This document shows positions 8,601 to 17,885 of a DNA stretch of 64,000 nucleotides, piece by piece. Under the pieces are notes generated by a model. It saw only the letters and a list, made by a program, of their open reading frames with translations, made no database searches and was not told the DNA's origin. Position numbers and translations under genes: made by a program. The stretch is from Synechococcus sp. Nb3U1 (lineage in GTDB: Bacteria; Cyanobacteriota; Cyanobacteriia; Thermostichales; Thermostichaceae), in assembly GCF_021533835.1 (NCBI RefSeq), contig NZ_JAKFYQ010000004.1:1-64000 (forward strand), written 5' to 3'. How positions within the stretch are numbered: position 1 is the stretch's first letter; every line of letters begins with the position of its first letter.

Positions 8601-9344
8601 TCAGAAGCTGATGAGACCATAGGTAAGGGCGTAGCGAACCAACTCTGTGCGGCTGCTGGTACCAGTTTTGTTCAGCAACCGGGTCACGTATTTCTCTACA
8701 TTGCGCACGCTGGTTTGCAGTTGTTTGGCAATCTCTTTGTTCATGAGTCCTTCTGCTACCTTCTCCAACACCTGCTGTTCTCGCGGCGTAAACTCCACCT
8801 TGATCGGCGGGGGCAAGGGAGTAGAGGCAGGGGGATGAGGGGAACTATCCAAAACTGAGGCCCGCTCCGACAGCAAGGCGCGAATTGAGGCTAGCTCCCG
8901 CGCTACTATCTCCGAAGGATTGGCTGACCGGGAGCGCTCAAGCAGATTGGAGACGATGGCCACCAGCTCCTCAGGATCGAAGGGCTTGGGCAAATAGGCA
9001 TCGACCCCGGCCCGATATCCCTGAATGCGATCAGCGGTCATGCCCTTGGCAGTTAGAAACACCACAGGTAGATGGCTATAGGGCTCTAGCTGCCGCAACT
9101 GCGCCAAAAATTGATAGCCGTCAATGCCCGGCATCATGATGTCGGAGATGATCAGTTGGGGCTGAGTGGTGCTAAGCAATTGCAGAGCCTGCTGAGGATG
9201 GGCAGCAGGGATCACCTCAAACCCGCTGTCTTCTAGGTAGGCTTGTACCGCATCCCGTAAACCCGGTTCATCGTCCACTAACATGACCCGTGCCGGTGCG
9301 GTCGCACCAGATGGCTCTGTGGGTCTTGGGGGGGTGGAGGGCAT
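8601..9344 (-). CDS. response regulator, receiver plus LuxR/NarL-type HTH (Ycf29-like)
   Basis: 247 residues. The receiver domain at about 18-138 has acidic VDDEPGLRDAV, phospho-acceptor Asp68 in IISDIMMPGIDG, the LTAKG threonine/lysine pair and PKPF. A proline-rich linker (about 160-178) leads to a LuxR-type helix-turn-helix with FTPREQQVLEKVAEGLMNKEIA and VRNVEKYVTRLLNKTGTSSR. The overall layout and C-terminus resemble the cyanobacterial/plastid Ycf29 (TctD-like) regulators. It is the last gene of a three-gene operon with two histidine-kinase-like genes 51 bp and about 0.9 kb upstream, so they probably form one signalling pathway. The signal and targets are unknown. Confidence 0.88.
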   Translation of the reverse strand: MPSTPPRPTEPSGATAPARVMLVDDEPGLRDAVQAYLEDSGFEVIPAAHPQQALQLLSTTQPQLIISDIMMPGIDGYQFLAQLRQLEPYSHLPVVFLTAKGMTADRIQGYRAGVDAYLPKPFDPEELVAIVSNLLERSRSANPSEIVARELASIRALLSERASVLDSSPHPPASTPLPPPIKVEFTPREQQVLEKVAEGLMNKEIAKQLQTSVRNVEKYVTRLLNKTGTSSRTELVRYALTYGLISF

Positions 9345-9394
9345 AACGTAGCTCCTACTGATTGCCGATTGATCTGTTTGGTTCCCTTGGTTCC

Positions 9395-10159
9395 CTAAGC
9401 CAGGGGTAAGCTCAGGTGAAAACAGGATCCCTGAGTAGAACTCTCCACCTCTAGCCGCCCCCCCATCTGAGTGGCAAGATCGCGGCTGATGGCCAGCCCT
9501 AATCCCTGCCCTGGCTTGGAGGGATCCGCCCGAAAAAAGGGAGCAAAAATACGCTCCAGATTCTCGGGGTGAATGCCGGGGCCGCTATCGCAAATGGACA
9601 CTTCCACCATCGTGGGAGCGGTGTCGGGTTGCAGCTCAACCCTCAACTGAATTTGGCCAGGGCTAGGGGTGTACTTGCAGGCATTGTCGATCAGATTGTC
9701 CAGGATCTGCCGCAACGCCCGTGGATCCACCTGGATCAAAGGCAGGTGCGAGGGGATCTCCGCTTGAAAGTGGTGTCCCTGAGTTTCGGCCACAGCTTGA
9801 TACACCGGGATCCACTCCCGCAGCAAATTGCCTAGAGAGAGAGGCTGTACCTGCAGGGGGGCCGGGATCCCATCCGAGCGCTCAAATTCCAGCAGCAAAT
9901 CCTGTAAATGCTTGCACTCCTGTTCAATGCTGAGGCCAATCCAGTGGTTGCGATCCTCTGGGGGCAGGCGTTTCTGCAACAACTTGGCCAAGGTATTTAA
10001 GGCGGTCAAGGGATTGCGCACCTCGTGTAACAAGGTAGAGAGCTGCCGCGAAGAGCGTGTCATGGCTGAAGGTGTTGTCAAGGGATCCCCTCCCTCCTCA
10101 GCTCCCCATGCGGACTCTGGCTCTCGCGCTTGTTCAACACCTTTCCTGACTCTTGGCAT
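9395..10159 (-). CDS. soluble sensor histidine kinase
   Basis: About 254 residues from the ATG at 10159 (a TTG two codons upstream is also possible). The protein has no membrane segment or obvious input domain. After a 30-residue polar leader come HisKA with LLHEVRNPLTAL (phospho-His near residue 45) and a complete HATPase: N-box QILDNLIDNACKYTP, G1 DSGPGI, F-box FAPFF and G2 GQGLGLAISRDL. The kinase should be catalytically competent and probably receives its input through a partner protein. It sits between a larger degenerate kinase and the response regulator in one operon, so it likely phosphorylates that regulator. Confidence 0.9.
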   Translation of the reverse strand: MPRVRKGVEQAREPESAWGAEEGGDPLTTPSAMTRSSRQLSTLLHEVRNPLTALNTLAKLLQKRLPPEDRNHWIGLSIEQECKHLQDLLLEFERSDGIPAPLQVQPLSLGNLLREWIPVYQAVAETQGHHFQAEIPSHLPLIQVDPRALRQILDNLIDNACKYTPSPGQIQLRVELQPDTAPTMVEVSICDSGPGIHPENLERIFAPFFRADPSKPGQGLGLAISRDLATQMGGRLEVESSTQGSCFHLSLPLA

Positions 10160-10261
10160 GGACAACCATCTCTCGATTACCTAGCCCTTGATCTAGCAGA
10201 TCGATCCTAGCCACATCTCCCCTCTGATCCGCCACTTTTGTCGGGATCCCAGCCCAGAGGT

Positions 10262-11797
10262 TTAGATCTGACGGGGCAAGTAGATGTTGAGGATCTCCCC
10301 CTGATGGGCGCGATGGCGCACGGTTAAATAGCCCCCTAAGGCTCGAAACAGGGTTTGGGTGACCGGAATGCTGAGGCTGACCGCGCCCGTATCCGGTTGC
10401 AATACCAACAATTGACCAATGGCCTGTGGGGATCTGAGTTCTGTGGCGGTAGCAGGGATCCCGCCCTCTGGAGTATCCACCTGAAACTGGAGTTTGACCA
10501 AATCCCCAGCGCTGACCAGTTGGGCGCGAATATGGCTGCCAGCCGGTGTACTGCGGGCGATGCGGTCGATCATGCCAAACAGTACCGCTTCCAACGCCTT
10601 CGGATCGCTGACCACATCCGGCAACTCATCGGAAATCTCCAGATCAAACTGGGATCCCCGTCGTTCCACCTGCTCCTGCCAGCGGGGTAGGTTTTGTCGC
10701 ACCAAATCCACCAAGGCAATCGGCTCCAACTGTAACCGGCGCCCCTCCCGTGCCTTGGCGGCAGGCATCACCGTTTCGGTAGCTTGGAAGAACAAGCCGA
10801 AGCGGTTGATTTGCTCGGTACACTCGCGGTCGATCTTCTCGGCATAGTCCCGCACCCGTGGGGGGAGATCGGGCTGTTTCAAAATCAAGCTAGCCAGGGT
10901 GCGAATGGTACTGAGGGGGGTTTGCACCTCGTGAATCAGAGCCCGCAACAGTTCCGCCTCAGATAGGCCGCTCTGCTGACCCGAAGACAAGTCATGGGCG
11001 GAGGAGTCCAGGGAAGCAGGCTGGGAGGGGGATGGGGTCGCCATCCGCTGCTCCACATCTTCTGTGGATGCTCTGGGTTCTGGGGAAGCCTCTAGCTCCG
11101 TCTTGGCCGGGGGCAAGCAAGCGGGCTGGGATCCCAACTCTGCCAAGTTCCCCAAGAGCAATAAACTGCTAAACCGTGCCAAAACCCGTACATGGGGATC
11201 CATCAGCGGATATTGCTTGGCTAAGCTCTGCCACAAGGGCAACCGATCCGGTCGGCCCTGCTGAACCCGCTGCTCCAAGCTCTGCCAGGCCCGCTGCACC
11301 ACCTCCGGCTCAAAGGAGATCATCATGCCCGCCTGCCGCGTATGGGGGTGATGCCCTTGGGCGGCTACTGCCGAAAAAACAGGGGTGAGTACCAGCAAAA
11401 AAGGCTCCTGTACCAGCGGATCCCGAGACAATAGGGGAATCACCGTCTGACCGGGGGTCAAGATCGATTCTGGCGACAGATCGGGGGTAAACAGCCAGGG
11501 GGCTTCTCGGGCCGGATCCCGTAGTTTCAGGGCGGTTTTCAGCGTGTCGATGCGCACCGGCAGTTGTGGCAAGGAATCTTTGCTGGCCGGATCCTGGCCA
11601 GCCCATACTACCCAAGGAGGTAACCAAGAGACTGGCCCACTGAGAACCACCCCAAACTGCCCTACCTCCTGCCACAGTTGCACCAGGGCAGCCACTGTCT
11701 GCTGCCAAGACCGTTCCCCCGCAGCCGGCAACCACTCCGGCAAAGGCAAATCAGCCCACAGCGACTGCAACAAAGATGGCAAGCGATAGCTGTTCAC
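10262..11797 (-). CDS. histidine-kinase-like protein with degenerate ATPase domain
   Basis: 511 residues starting with GTG. The first 220 residues form an uncharacterised input domain without transmembrane helices, followed by a low-complexity Pro/Ser/Glu linker (about 225-278). HisKA is intact with LIHEVQTPLSTI (His289). The HATPase-like region is eroded: where the neighbour has NLIDNACKYTP this has GMIDRIARSTP, so the Mg-binding N-box Asn is lost. No DxGxG G1 box or GxGLGL G2 box is visible before the conserved end (ALGGYLTVRH..., IYLPRQI). It may be a sensor or phospho-acceptor scaffold served by the active kinase 102 bp downstream. It is the first gene of the operon. Confidence 0.8.
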   Translation of the reverse strand: MNSYRLPSLLQSLWADLPLPEWLPAAGERSWQQTVAALVQLWQEVGQFGVVLSGPVSWLPPWVVWAGQDPASKDSLPQLPVRIDTLKTALKLRDPAREAPWLFTPDLSPESILTPGQTVIPLLSRDPLVQEPFLLVLTPVFSAVAAQGHHPHTRQAGMMISFEPEVVQRAWQSLEQRVQQGRPDRLPLWQSLAKQYPLMDPHVRVLARFSSLLLLGNLAELGSQPACLPPAKTELEASPEPRASTEDVEQRMATPSPSQPASLDSSAHDLSSGQQSGLSEAELLRALIHEVQTPLSTIRTLASLILKQPDLPPRVRDYAEKIDRECTEQINRFGLFFQATETVMPAAKAREGRRLQLEPIALVDLVRQNLPRWQEQVERRGSQFDLEISDELPDVVSDPKALEAVLFGMIDRIARSTPAGSHIRAQLVSAGDLVKLQFQVDTPEGGIPATATELRSPQAIGQLLVLQPDTGAVSLSIPVTQTLFRALGGYLTVRHRAHQGEILNIYLPRQI

Positions 11798-11885
11798 GGA
11801 TCCCTCTAGCCCTCCCCTCAGGGTAGCGGGTTCAGTCGTGGCCTAGCAGGGGAAAACCTCACCCTGATTAGGGTGGATCCCCGCC

Positions 11886-12872
11886 TCAATTCACCCGTCC
11901 ATCCGGCATGGTTGTCCCCTGCAAGTTAGCCCCAATCAAGTTGGCTGTGCTCAGATCGGCGCGGGTTAGCATTGCACAGCTGAGATCAGCATTTTCTAAA
12001 TTGGTACGACCCAGATAGGCGTCCACCAAGCTGGCATATCTCAAATCTGCCCCTGCCAGATTAGCCCGGCTTAGATCCGCCCGTGCCAATTTGGCCGAAT
12101 ACAGACAACTGGCGGAAAGATCAGCCCCCCCCAAATCCGCCTCACTTAGGTTGGCCTCAGTCAGGTTGACTTGGCTCAGCATTCCCTCTTTTAGGTTCAC
12201 TCGCGCCATCTGCACCCCCTGCATATCTGCCCCCAAAAAGGAAACCCCGCTCAGGTCAGCCTCGCTGAGGATTGCCCCGCGCAAACAGGCTTGCTGCAGA
12301 TTGGCCCCACTCAGATTGGCCCCCAGCAAACTGGCCTCCCGCAGATTGGCCCCGCTCAAATCAGCCCGGGTTAAATCCGCCCCCGATAAATTGGCCCCAC
12401 TCAGGTCAGCGCGGCTGAGATTAGCACTGCGCAACACTGCGTTACGACGGCTATCCAGACGGAAATTGGCTCCCCGCAAACAAGCTCCCAAGAGATTGGC
12501 ACTGGTGAGGTTGACCCAGCGCAGATCCGCATCCAGAAGGTTGGCATCAATCAGCATAGCCAGCGTCAGGTTGGCTCCATGCAAATCCGCCCCCTGCAGG
12601 GTGGTGCCGTGCAGTTGGGCATCGCTGAGATCCGCATCGCTCAAATCCGCTTGGCTGAGGTTGGCCCCGCTTAACTTGGCCCCCACCAAAGTTGCCTTCT
12701 GCAACTTGACCCGCCCCAGATAAGCAAAAATCAGGTTGGTATTGTTCAGGTTGGCACTGGAGAGATCTACCCCGATCAGATCGGCTCGGCTCAGATCAAG
12801 AGCAGCAAAGTTTTCACCCGAGAAGTTGGTACGCCCTGACCGGTACAACCGGAGCAGATCTTTGGCATCCAT
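11886..12872 (-). CDS. pentapeptide-repeat protein
   Basis: 328 residues made almost wholly of A(D/N)LXX pentapeptides, for example LSRADLSGANLSGADLTRAD. They predict a right-handed quadrilateral beta-helix of roughly a dozen coils. A short N-terminal piece (MDAKDLLRLYRSGRTNFSGE) caps the helix. There is no signal peptide, so the protein is probably cytoplasmic. Such proteins are abundant in cyanobacteria and mostly of unknown function; a few mimic DNA and bind gyrase. Start ATG at 12872. It is downstream of the pathway-unrelated duplicated-domain gene and reads the same way. Confidence 0.9.
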   Translation of the reverse strand: MDAKDLLRLYRSGRTNFSGENFAALDLSRADLIGVDLSSANLNNTNLIFAYLGRVKLQKATLVGAKLSGANLSQADLSDADLSDAQLHGTTLQGADLHGANLTLAMLIDANLLDADLRWVNLTSANLLGACLRGANFRLDSRRNAVLRSANLSRADLSGANLSGADLTRADLSGANLREASLLGANLSGANLQQACLRGAILSEADLSGVSFLGADMQGVQMARVNLKEGMLSQVNLTEANLSEADLGGADLSASCLYSAKLARADLSRANLAGADLRYASLVDAYLGRTNLENADLSCAMLTRADLSTANLIGANLQGTTMPDGRVN

Positions 12873-13003
12873 AAGGTCTACCTAGCTTGCTCCCTTAGGT
12901 TACCGCCGCCGTAGCCCGTGGATATCATCCTCGCTGGTCAGATCCGACAATGTACGGATTTTGCCTGTTACCCCTCATCCCCCCACCTCAGGAGAGGCAG
13001 CCC

Positions 13004-14611
13004 TCAAGTTAGCCCAAACAGACGACGCTCTGCCTCTTCCATGCGATCTAGCAGGGCAGAAAATTTTGTGGAGATCTCTTCCACTTCATGCAAAAAGGTA
13101 CGCAACGCCTGGTACTTCAAAAACAGGGCTTCTTCGAGGTTGTGGGTTTGGAACTGCTCATCCAAAGCATTGCCCAACTCACTCAAGGCATTTTCGATGC
13201 CGACTTTGATCGAGCCGATGTTGCGGCGTACCAAACGCATCACCTCTTGCTCCAACTGCGGCTTTTGTTGAGTCAGATCACTGGTGGCCAAAACTTGCCG
13301 CAAGGAAGAATAGGGATCCTCGAAATCGCTGGGCATCTCCGTCACCACCTCTGGCAGATCCGGCTGTACCAGGCGACGTTCCGATTGTTCCAGCTTTTTC
13401 AAAATGGCCATAAACGTCACTGCGGATCCCTCCACATCCTTCAAGAGGCCGCGCAGCACCTGGTGCTTCAGGGTGAGATACTGTTCCGGCTCCTCATCTT
13501 GTAGCCGTTCATCGAGGGCATTGCCCAGCTCACTGAGGGTGTTTTCGATGGTGGCCATGAGGGAGTTGGCGCTGCGATCCAATAGCTGCCGTGAGCGCTC
13601 GGGTAGCTGGTGTAGGTGGATGGGCGGGGGCGTCACAAAGCGGGGTCGGCTGGCAGGAGACGGTGGGGGAGTGGGGGCAGGGGGTTCCGGCACAGCAGGA
13701 GGTGGGACAACAGATGCTTCAGGCCAGGCATCCGCGCTGAGATAGGGATCATTTGGGTCGAGCGGCTCGCCTCCATCCATCTCTGGGTAGTCTGGAGTCC
13801 AGGGCTCAACCAAGGTGATGCGACTGGAGGCTTCCCCATTTAGCCAATCCAGATCCCCAGATGCGGTTTCAGCCGCCAATCCACTGCCAGCGGAGGGTTC
13901 GAGGGGCAAGTAAACATAAAGGGGCTTCATCATCTGCAGCAAGGCATTGGCCGCTTGGCCGTCCTGTTCGGGCTCTTGCAACTGCTGCACAGCCTGTTTC
14001 AGCCGCGTTTCCAGTTCTTCAGGTGAGTTGCAGGCATCGTAAAGCTCCTTTAGCAGGTCGTCGAAGTTGTAGCGTCGCAAAGCCGCCAACCCCTGCAGAT
14101 TGGGTTCCAACTTGTGATGTAGGGCCGTAAATGCCACCAGCTTGGCCCGCAGAGGACTGGTCTGCCGCATCACCCCTGCCCTCAGCTCGAAGGGATCGTA
14201 GTCTTGTTTTTGCAGTTGCATCCCTCCATAGCCCAGCGGTAGAGCAGGCTGTGGTGCGACCCAAACTGGCGGATCCACAGGGGCTTGGAGAGGAGGGCCA
14301 GAATCGTTAGGAGACTGCTCCTGGTAAAAGGGTTGCAGCTTGCTGAGTACTATCTTGGCGATGCGGGCATATTCAGCTTTTTTGTTGATGTGGCTAATCG
14401 CCTCCCGAAAGCGCTGACCCAAGGACTCTAGGGTGGTGTGCTCGCGGCAAAGTTGCTCCAGCAGGCTTTTTAAGTCCACCTGGTTCAATTTATTGGCATC
14501 ACTCTCCCAAGTGCTAGTACAGGTGAAATAAACGAGCTTTTTGACTCGGTCTGCATGCCCGCCCTGCTGCATTTCCTGCACGGCAAAGCTAAAGGGATCC
14601 GAGACTACCAT
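13004..14611 (-). CDS. cyanobacterial protein of unknown function with two internally duplicated domains
   Basis: A 535-residue cytoplasmic protein that I do not recognise by function. Two different domains each occur twice. An N-terminal helical unit appears at about 48-93 (LKSLLEQLCREHTTLESLGQ ... ILSKLQPFYQ-like) and again at about 178-232 (FDDLLKELYDACNSPEELET ... LLQMMKPLYVY). After a Pro-rich linker (about 290-335), a C-terminal helical unit occurs at about 345-415 (IENTLSELGNALDERL ... LKHQVLRGLLKDVE) and about 455-530 (IENALSELGNALDEQF ... LKYQALRTFLHEVE). Each C-terminal unit ends in (L/M)E.(S/A)ERRL. The pattern suggests a coiled, possibly scaffold or oligomerising protein. It is flanked by the pentapeptide gene and the HdrB-like gene, with no functional link apparent. 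Confidence 0.75.
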   Translation of the reverse strand: MVVSDPFSFAVQEMQQGGHADRVKKLVYFTCTSTWESDANKLNQVDLKSLLEQLCREHTTLESLGQRFREAISHINKKAEYARIAKIVLSKLQPFYQEQSPNDSGPPLQAPVDPPVWVAPQPALPLGYGGMQLQKQDYDPFELRAGVMRQTSPLRAKLVAFTALHHKLEPNLQGLAALRRYNFDDLLKELYDACNSPEELETRLKQAVQQLQEPEQDGQAANALLQMMKPLYVYLPLEPSAGSGLAAETASGDLDWLNGEASSRITLVEPWTPDYPEMDGGEPLDPNDPYLSADAWPEASVVPPPAVPEPPAPTPPPSPASRPRFVTPPPIHLHQLPERSRQLLDRSANSLMATIENTLSELGNALDERLQDEEPEQYLTLKHQVLRGLLKDVEGSAVTFMAILKKLEQSERRLVQPDLPEVVTEMPSDFEDPYSSLRQVLATSDLTQQKPQLEQEVMRLVRRNIGSIKVGIENALSELGNALDEQFQTHNLEEALFLKYQALRTFLHEVEEISTKFSALLDRMEEAERRLFGLT

Positions 14612-14835
14612 AATGAAGAAGGCTGCCAGGCAGGAGTGAATGTATCTAATGTTACGCTAATTCTTCGGAGAGCACAGGTCACCTTGCCCGGCAGGATAGC
14701 ACATCCTTCAGCCAATCGACCCTATTCAAAGTTTTCCCAGGGATCCCTTCGGTACTGAACTTTATTGGGAACTGATGTTCTGCCCAACCGCCCGTTGAAC
14801 CTGTGCATCGAGGGTTGGCCAAGGGCGCAATCCCG

Positions 14836-15762
14836 TCACTGATATATCTTCTGCAATACCGTTTCCACCTGCACTACATGCCGATTGAGGCCCAGTTTTT
14901 CTGTCGGGATCCCCAGGGCTAAGCCCACCAACTGGGGTAGGTGCAGGATCGGGAGCCCCAGTTTGCGCCCGATCACCCCTTCCACCTCCGGCTGGCGAGA
15001 ATCCAAATTGAGGTGGCACAAGGGACAGGGGGTAACCAAACAATCGGCTCCCGCTTCTAGGGCTTCCAACAAATGGCGGCCAGCCATTGTAAAAGACTGC
15101 TCCGGGGCATAGCTAGAAATGGGCCAGCCACAACATTGGGTGCGCCCTCGATACCAAACTGGGGTAGCCCCCAAACACTCGAATAGGTTCTCCATCGAAC
15201 GGGGATCCTGAGCCAAATCAAAGCGAGCAATATCGTGAGTTCGCAGCAGATAACAACCGTAGAAAGCAGCACAGCGCAGCCCCTTGAGGGAGCGTTTTAC
15301 CTGCTGTTGCAGTCGTTCCAGACCGTAATCGGAAACCAACATCCAAAGTAGGTGTCGTACATCGCCAGTGCCCTGATAGAGACTTTCGCAGCCTCCTTTC
15401 TGGCAGAGGGTTTCAATGTGGTGGAAATACTCCGGGTTGGCGGTTTTCGCCGCCCTCAGCTTCTCATTCACGCGACCCAAGACCCCCTGACAAGTGCTGC
15501 AATGGGTCAACATCGGCAACCCGAGCGCTTCTGCCAAGGCTAAATTGCGGGCATTCACCGTGTCTTCTAGCAGTTCCGATTCTTCCTTAAAGGTGCCGGA
15601 TCCACAGCAGGAAGCGGATTCCAGCTCCACCAGCTCAATGCCCAAATGGCGGGTGATCTGCTCTGTGGAGTCGTACAGCTCCCGACAGGCTCCCTGGGCC
15701 ACGCAGCCGGGATAGTAGGCATAGCGCAGCAACGGCTGAGAAGAAGAAGCAACAGCGTTCAT
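14836..15762 (-). CDS. HdrB/SdhC-type protein with two CCG cysteine motifs (type-E succinate:quinone reductase subunit)
   Basis: 308 residues with two CCG motifs. The first has Cys19 in YYPGCVAQ, Cys51-Cys52 in ASCCGSG and C..C in HCSTCQG. The second has Cys in FYGCYLL, CCGWP and TPCPLCHLN. Each motif binds a noncubane Fe-S cluster or Zn, as in heterodisulfide reductase HdrB and in the SdhC/SdhE anchor-like subunit of type-E succinate dehydrogenase used by cyanobacteria. It would pass electrons to quinone at the thylakoid or cytoplasmic membrane. There are no transmembrane helices, and the sdhA/sdhB genes are not nearby. An HdrB role with another oxidoreductase cannot be excluded. Confidence 0.85.
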   Translation of the reverse strand: MNAVASSSQPLLRYAYYPGCVAQGACRELYDSTEQITRHLGIELVELESASCCGSGTFKEESELLEDTVNARNLALAEALGLPMLTHCSTCQGVLGRVNEKLRAAKTANPEYFHHIETLCQKGGCESLYQGTGDVRHLLWMLVSDYGLERLQQQVKRSLKGLRCAAFYGCYLLRTHDIARFDLAQDPRSMENLFECLGATPVWYRGRTQCCGWPISSYAPEQSFTMAGRHLLEALEAGADCLVTPCPLCHLNLDSRQPEVEGVIGRKLGLPILHLPQLVGLALGIPTEKLGLNRHVVQVETVLQKIYQ

Positions 15763-15852
15763 GGAAGGAGAGCCAGGAGAAAATAACCAGTAGGGGCAAT
15801 TCTAGCCAGTCTTGTCCCATCCCTGTCGGCTGCTTGCCTGTGACCCTACCCT

Positions 15853-17232
15853 ATGGATGCAACCGCTCCTCTTGCCGATACGATTGCTGCCATTGCTACT
15901 GCGGTGGTACCCGAACAGGGCAGCGTTGGGATCGTGCGCCTTTCAGGATCCCAGGCCCTCTCCATCGCCCAGGCCATTTTTACCCCCGCCCGCCCCCAGC
16001 AGCGCTGGATCAGCCACCAAATGATCTACGGCTGGATCCGCGACGAAAAGGGGCAAACCCTGGACGAAGCTTTGGCGGTGTGGATGCAAGCGCCCCGTTC
16101 CTATACCCGTGAGGATGTGGTGGAATTGCATTGTCACGGAGGGATCATGGTGGTACAGGCGACGCTGCAGCAGTGTCTGCGACAGGGATCCCGTCTAGCC
16201 CAACCGGGGGAATTTAGCCTGCGTGCCTTCTTGAATGGCCGGATTGATCTCACCCAAGCTGAAAGTGTGGCGGATCTGGTGGCGGCCCGTTCCCCACAGG
16301 CGGCCCAAATGGCGCTGGCGGGCTTGCAGGGTAAGTTGGCGGAATCCATTCGCGCCCTAAGGCAACAGTTGCTGAGTTTATTGGCAGAGATCGAGGCCCG
16401 CCTCGACTTTGAAGAGGATCTGCCCCCTTTGGATATTCCGGATTGGCAAGAGCAAGTGCAGCAATGTCAAAGCCAGATACAAACTCTGTTGGCCACTGCA
16501 GCACGGGGAGAACTACTGCGTACCGGCCTTAAGGTCGCCATCGTCGGGCGCCCCAATGTGGGCAAATCCAGCCTGCTCAATGCCTGGTCGGGCCAGGATC
16601 GGGCCATCGTCACGGCTCTGCCGGGCACGACCCGTGATGTGGTGGAGTCCAATCTGGTAGTGCGAGGGATCCCGATACAACTACTGGATACCGCTGGCAT
16701 TCGGGATACGGATGATCCGGTGGAACGGCTGGGGGTAGAACGCTCCACTCGCCTGGCGCAAGCAGCCGATATTTTAGTGCTGGTGATCGATGCACAGGTC
16801 GGCTGGACAGAAGCAGATGCCGCCATTTACGAGTCCATCCGCCATCGCCCCCTGATCCTGGTGGTCAACAAAACCGATCTGGCCCCCCTCGAAGGAATCT
16901 CCCTGCCCCCTGAAATTGCCTATCGCATCCCGACAGTGGCCGCCCAAGGAGAAGGGATCCCGGCCCTAGAAACCGCCGTCGAGCAGATTGCCTGCCAAGG
17001 TCGCCCGCAGCCCAACGTGGCCGTGAGCCTGAACCAACGGCAAGCTGCTGCCCTGATCCAAGCCCAAGCTAGCCTGGAACAGGTAGACAAATCCCTTCAG
17101 GAGCAGCTTCCCCTGGATTTTTGGACAATCGACCTACGCGCCGCCCTCCATGCCCTTGGACAAGTTACAGGCGAAGAAATCTCAGAGTCAGTCTTAGATC
17201 AAATCTTCAGCCGCTTCTGCATCGGCAAGTAG
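15853..17232 (+). CDS. mnmE: tRNA uridine-5-carboxymethylaminomethyl modification GTPase
   Basis: 459 residues. The N-terminal formyl-THF-binding domain begins [21 protein letters not shown] and contains [14 protein letters not shown] and [16 protein letters not shown] helical domain encloses a G domain at about 215-380 with G1 [12 protein letters not shown], switch TTRDVVE, G3 DTAGIR and G4 NKTD. The last residues FSRFCIGK carry the invariant catalytic cysteine of MnmE. With MnmG (not in the window) it modifies U34 of several tRNAs. The start ATG at 15853 matches the family. It is divergent from the HdrB-like gene, so the 90-bp gap probably holds two promoters. Confidence 0.97.
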   Translation: MDATAPLADTIAAIATAVVPEQGSVGIVRLSGSQALSIAQAIFTPARPQQRWISHQMIYGWIRDEKGQTLDEALAVWMQAPRSYTREDVVELHCHGGIMVVQATLQQCLRQGSRLAQPGEFSLRAFLNGRIDLTQAESVADLVAARSPQAAQMALAGLQGKLAESIRALRQQLLSLLAEIEARLDFEEDLPPLDIPDWQEQVQQCQSQIQTLLATAARGELLRTGLKVAIVGRPNVGKSSLLNAWSGQDRAIVTALPGTTRDVVESNLVVRGIPIQLLDTAGIRDTDDPVERLGVERSTRLAQAADILVLVIDAQVGWTEADAAIYESIRHRPLILVVNKTDLAPLEGISLPPEIAYRIPTVAAQGEGIPALETAVEQIACQGRPQPNVAVSLNQRQAAALIQAQASLEQVDKSLQEQLPLDFWTIDLRAALHALGQVTGEEISESVLDQIFSRFCIGK

Positions 17233-17369
17233 TCCCTTAGGCCCTAACTCATACTCATTCCGAGTTTGTGTTACTATGTTTTCAGTTGGCAGCAGCAGGC
17301 AGCCCTCCCGTAGGAGTCATCCCTGTTGTCAATATTCGATAATGGAAACTAATACCCAGGAGCTTGGTT

Positions 17370-17870
17370 ATGTTAACCACCGCGAAAACCCGTCTATACT
17401 CCACCCACATCGATCTACCCGAAGACGCTCGTGTCGAACTGGTGGCCCTACTCAATCAGGCGCTTGCCAACACATTGGATCTGAAAACCCAGGTGAAACA
17501 AGCCCACTGGAACGTCAAGGGCATGAACTTCATCGCCCTGCACGAGATGTTTGATACCTTTGCCAGCACCCTGGAAGAATACGTCGATATGCTGGCAGAA
17601 CGGGTCACTGCTTTGGGGGGGGTTGCGCGAGGCACCGCTCGTATTGTTGCTCAAACCTCCGCCCTGCCGGAATATGACCTAGCTGCCGAAGAAGGCCGGG
17701 ATCACCTACAGGCCTTAGCCAGCCGCTATGGCCAGTACGCAGCAGCCACCCGCAGCAACATCGATCGCACTGCCGAACTGGGGGATGCGGATACCGCCGA
17801 TCTGTTCACGGAAATCTCCCGCCAGATTGACAAAGATCTCTGGTTCATCGAGGCTCACTTACAGGCGTAA
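17370..17870 (+). CDS. dps: Dps-family ferritin-like DNA-protection protein
   Basis: 166 residues from the ATG at 17370, chosen because AGGAG lies 7-8 bases before it; a TTG two codons upstream is less likely. The ferroxidase ligands shared across the Dps dimer are visible in QAHWNVKGMNF and ALHEMFDTFASTLEEYVD. Dps forms a 12-subunit shell that oxidises and stores iron using H2O2 and protects DNA in stress. The N-terminus is short and not strongly basic, so direct DNA binding is uncertain. The ycf37-like gene starts 15 bp after its stop, suggesting shared transcription. Confidence 0.93.
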   Translation: MLTTAKTRLYSTHIDLPEDARVELVALLNQALANTLDLKTQVKQAHWNVKGMNFIALHEMFDTFASTLEEYVDMLAERVTALGGVARGTARIVAQTSALPEYDLAAEEGRDHLQALASRYGQYAAATRSNIDRTAELGDADTADLFTEISRQIDKDLWFIEAHLQA

Positions 17871-17885
17871 TTCTGGGCAGGCACC

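Noticed and set aside
12091-12723. 210-codon plus-strand frame rich in Arg, Leu, Ala and Ser
   Set aside because: It is the antisense image of the pentapeptide repeats, whose periodic codons leave the opposite strand open.
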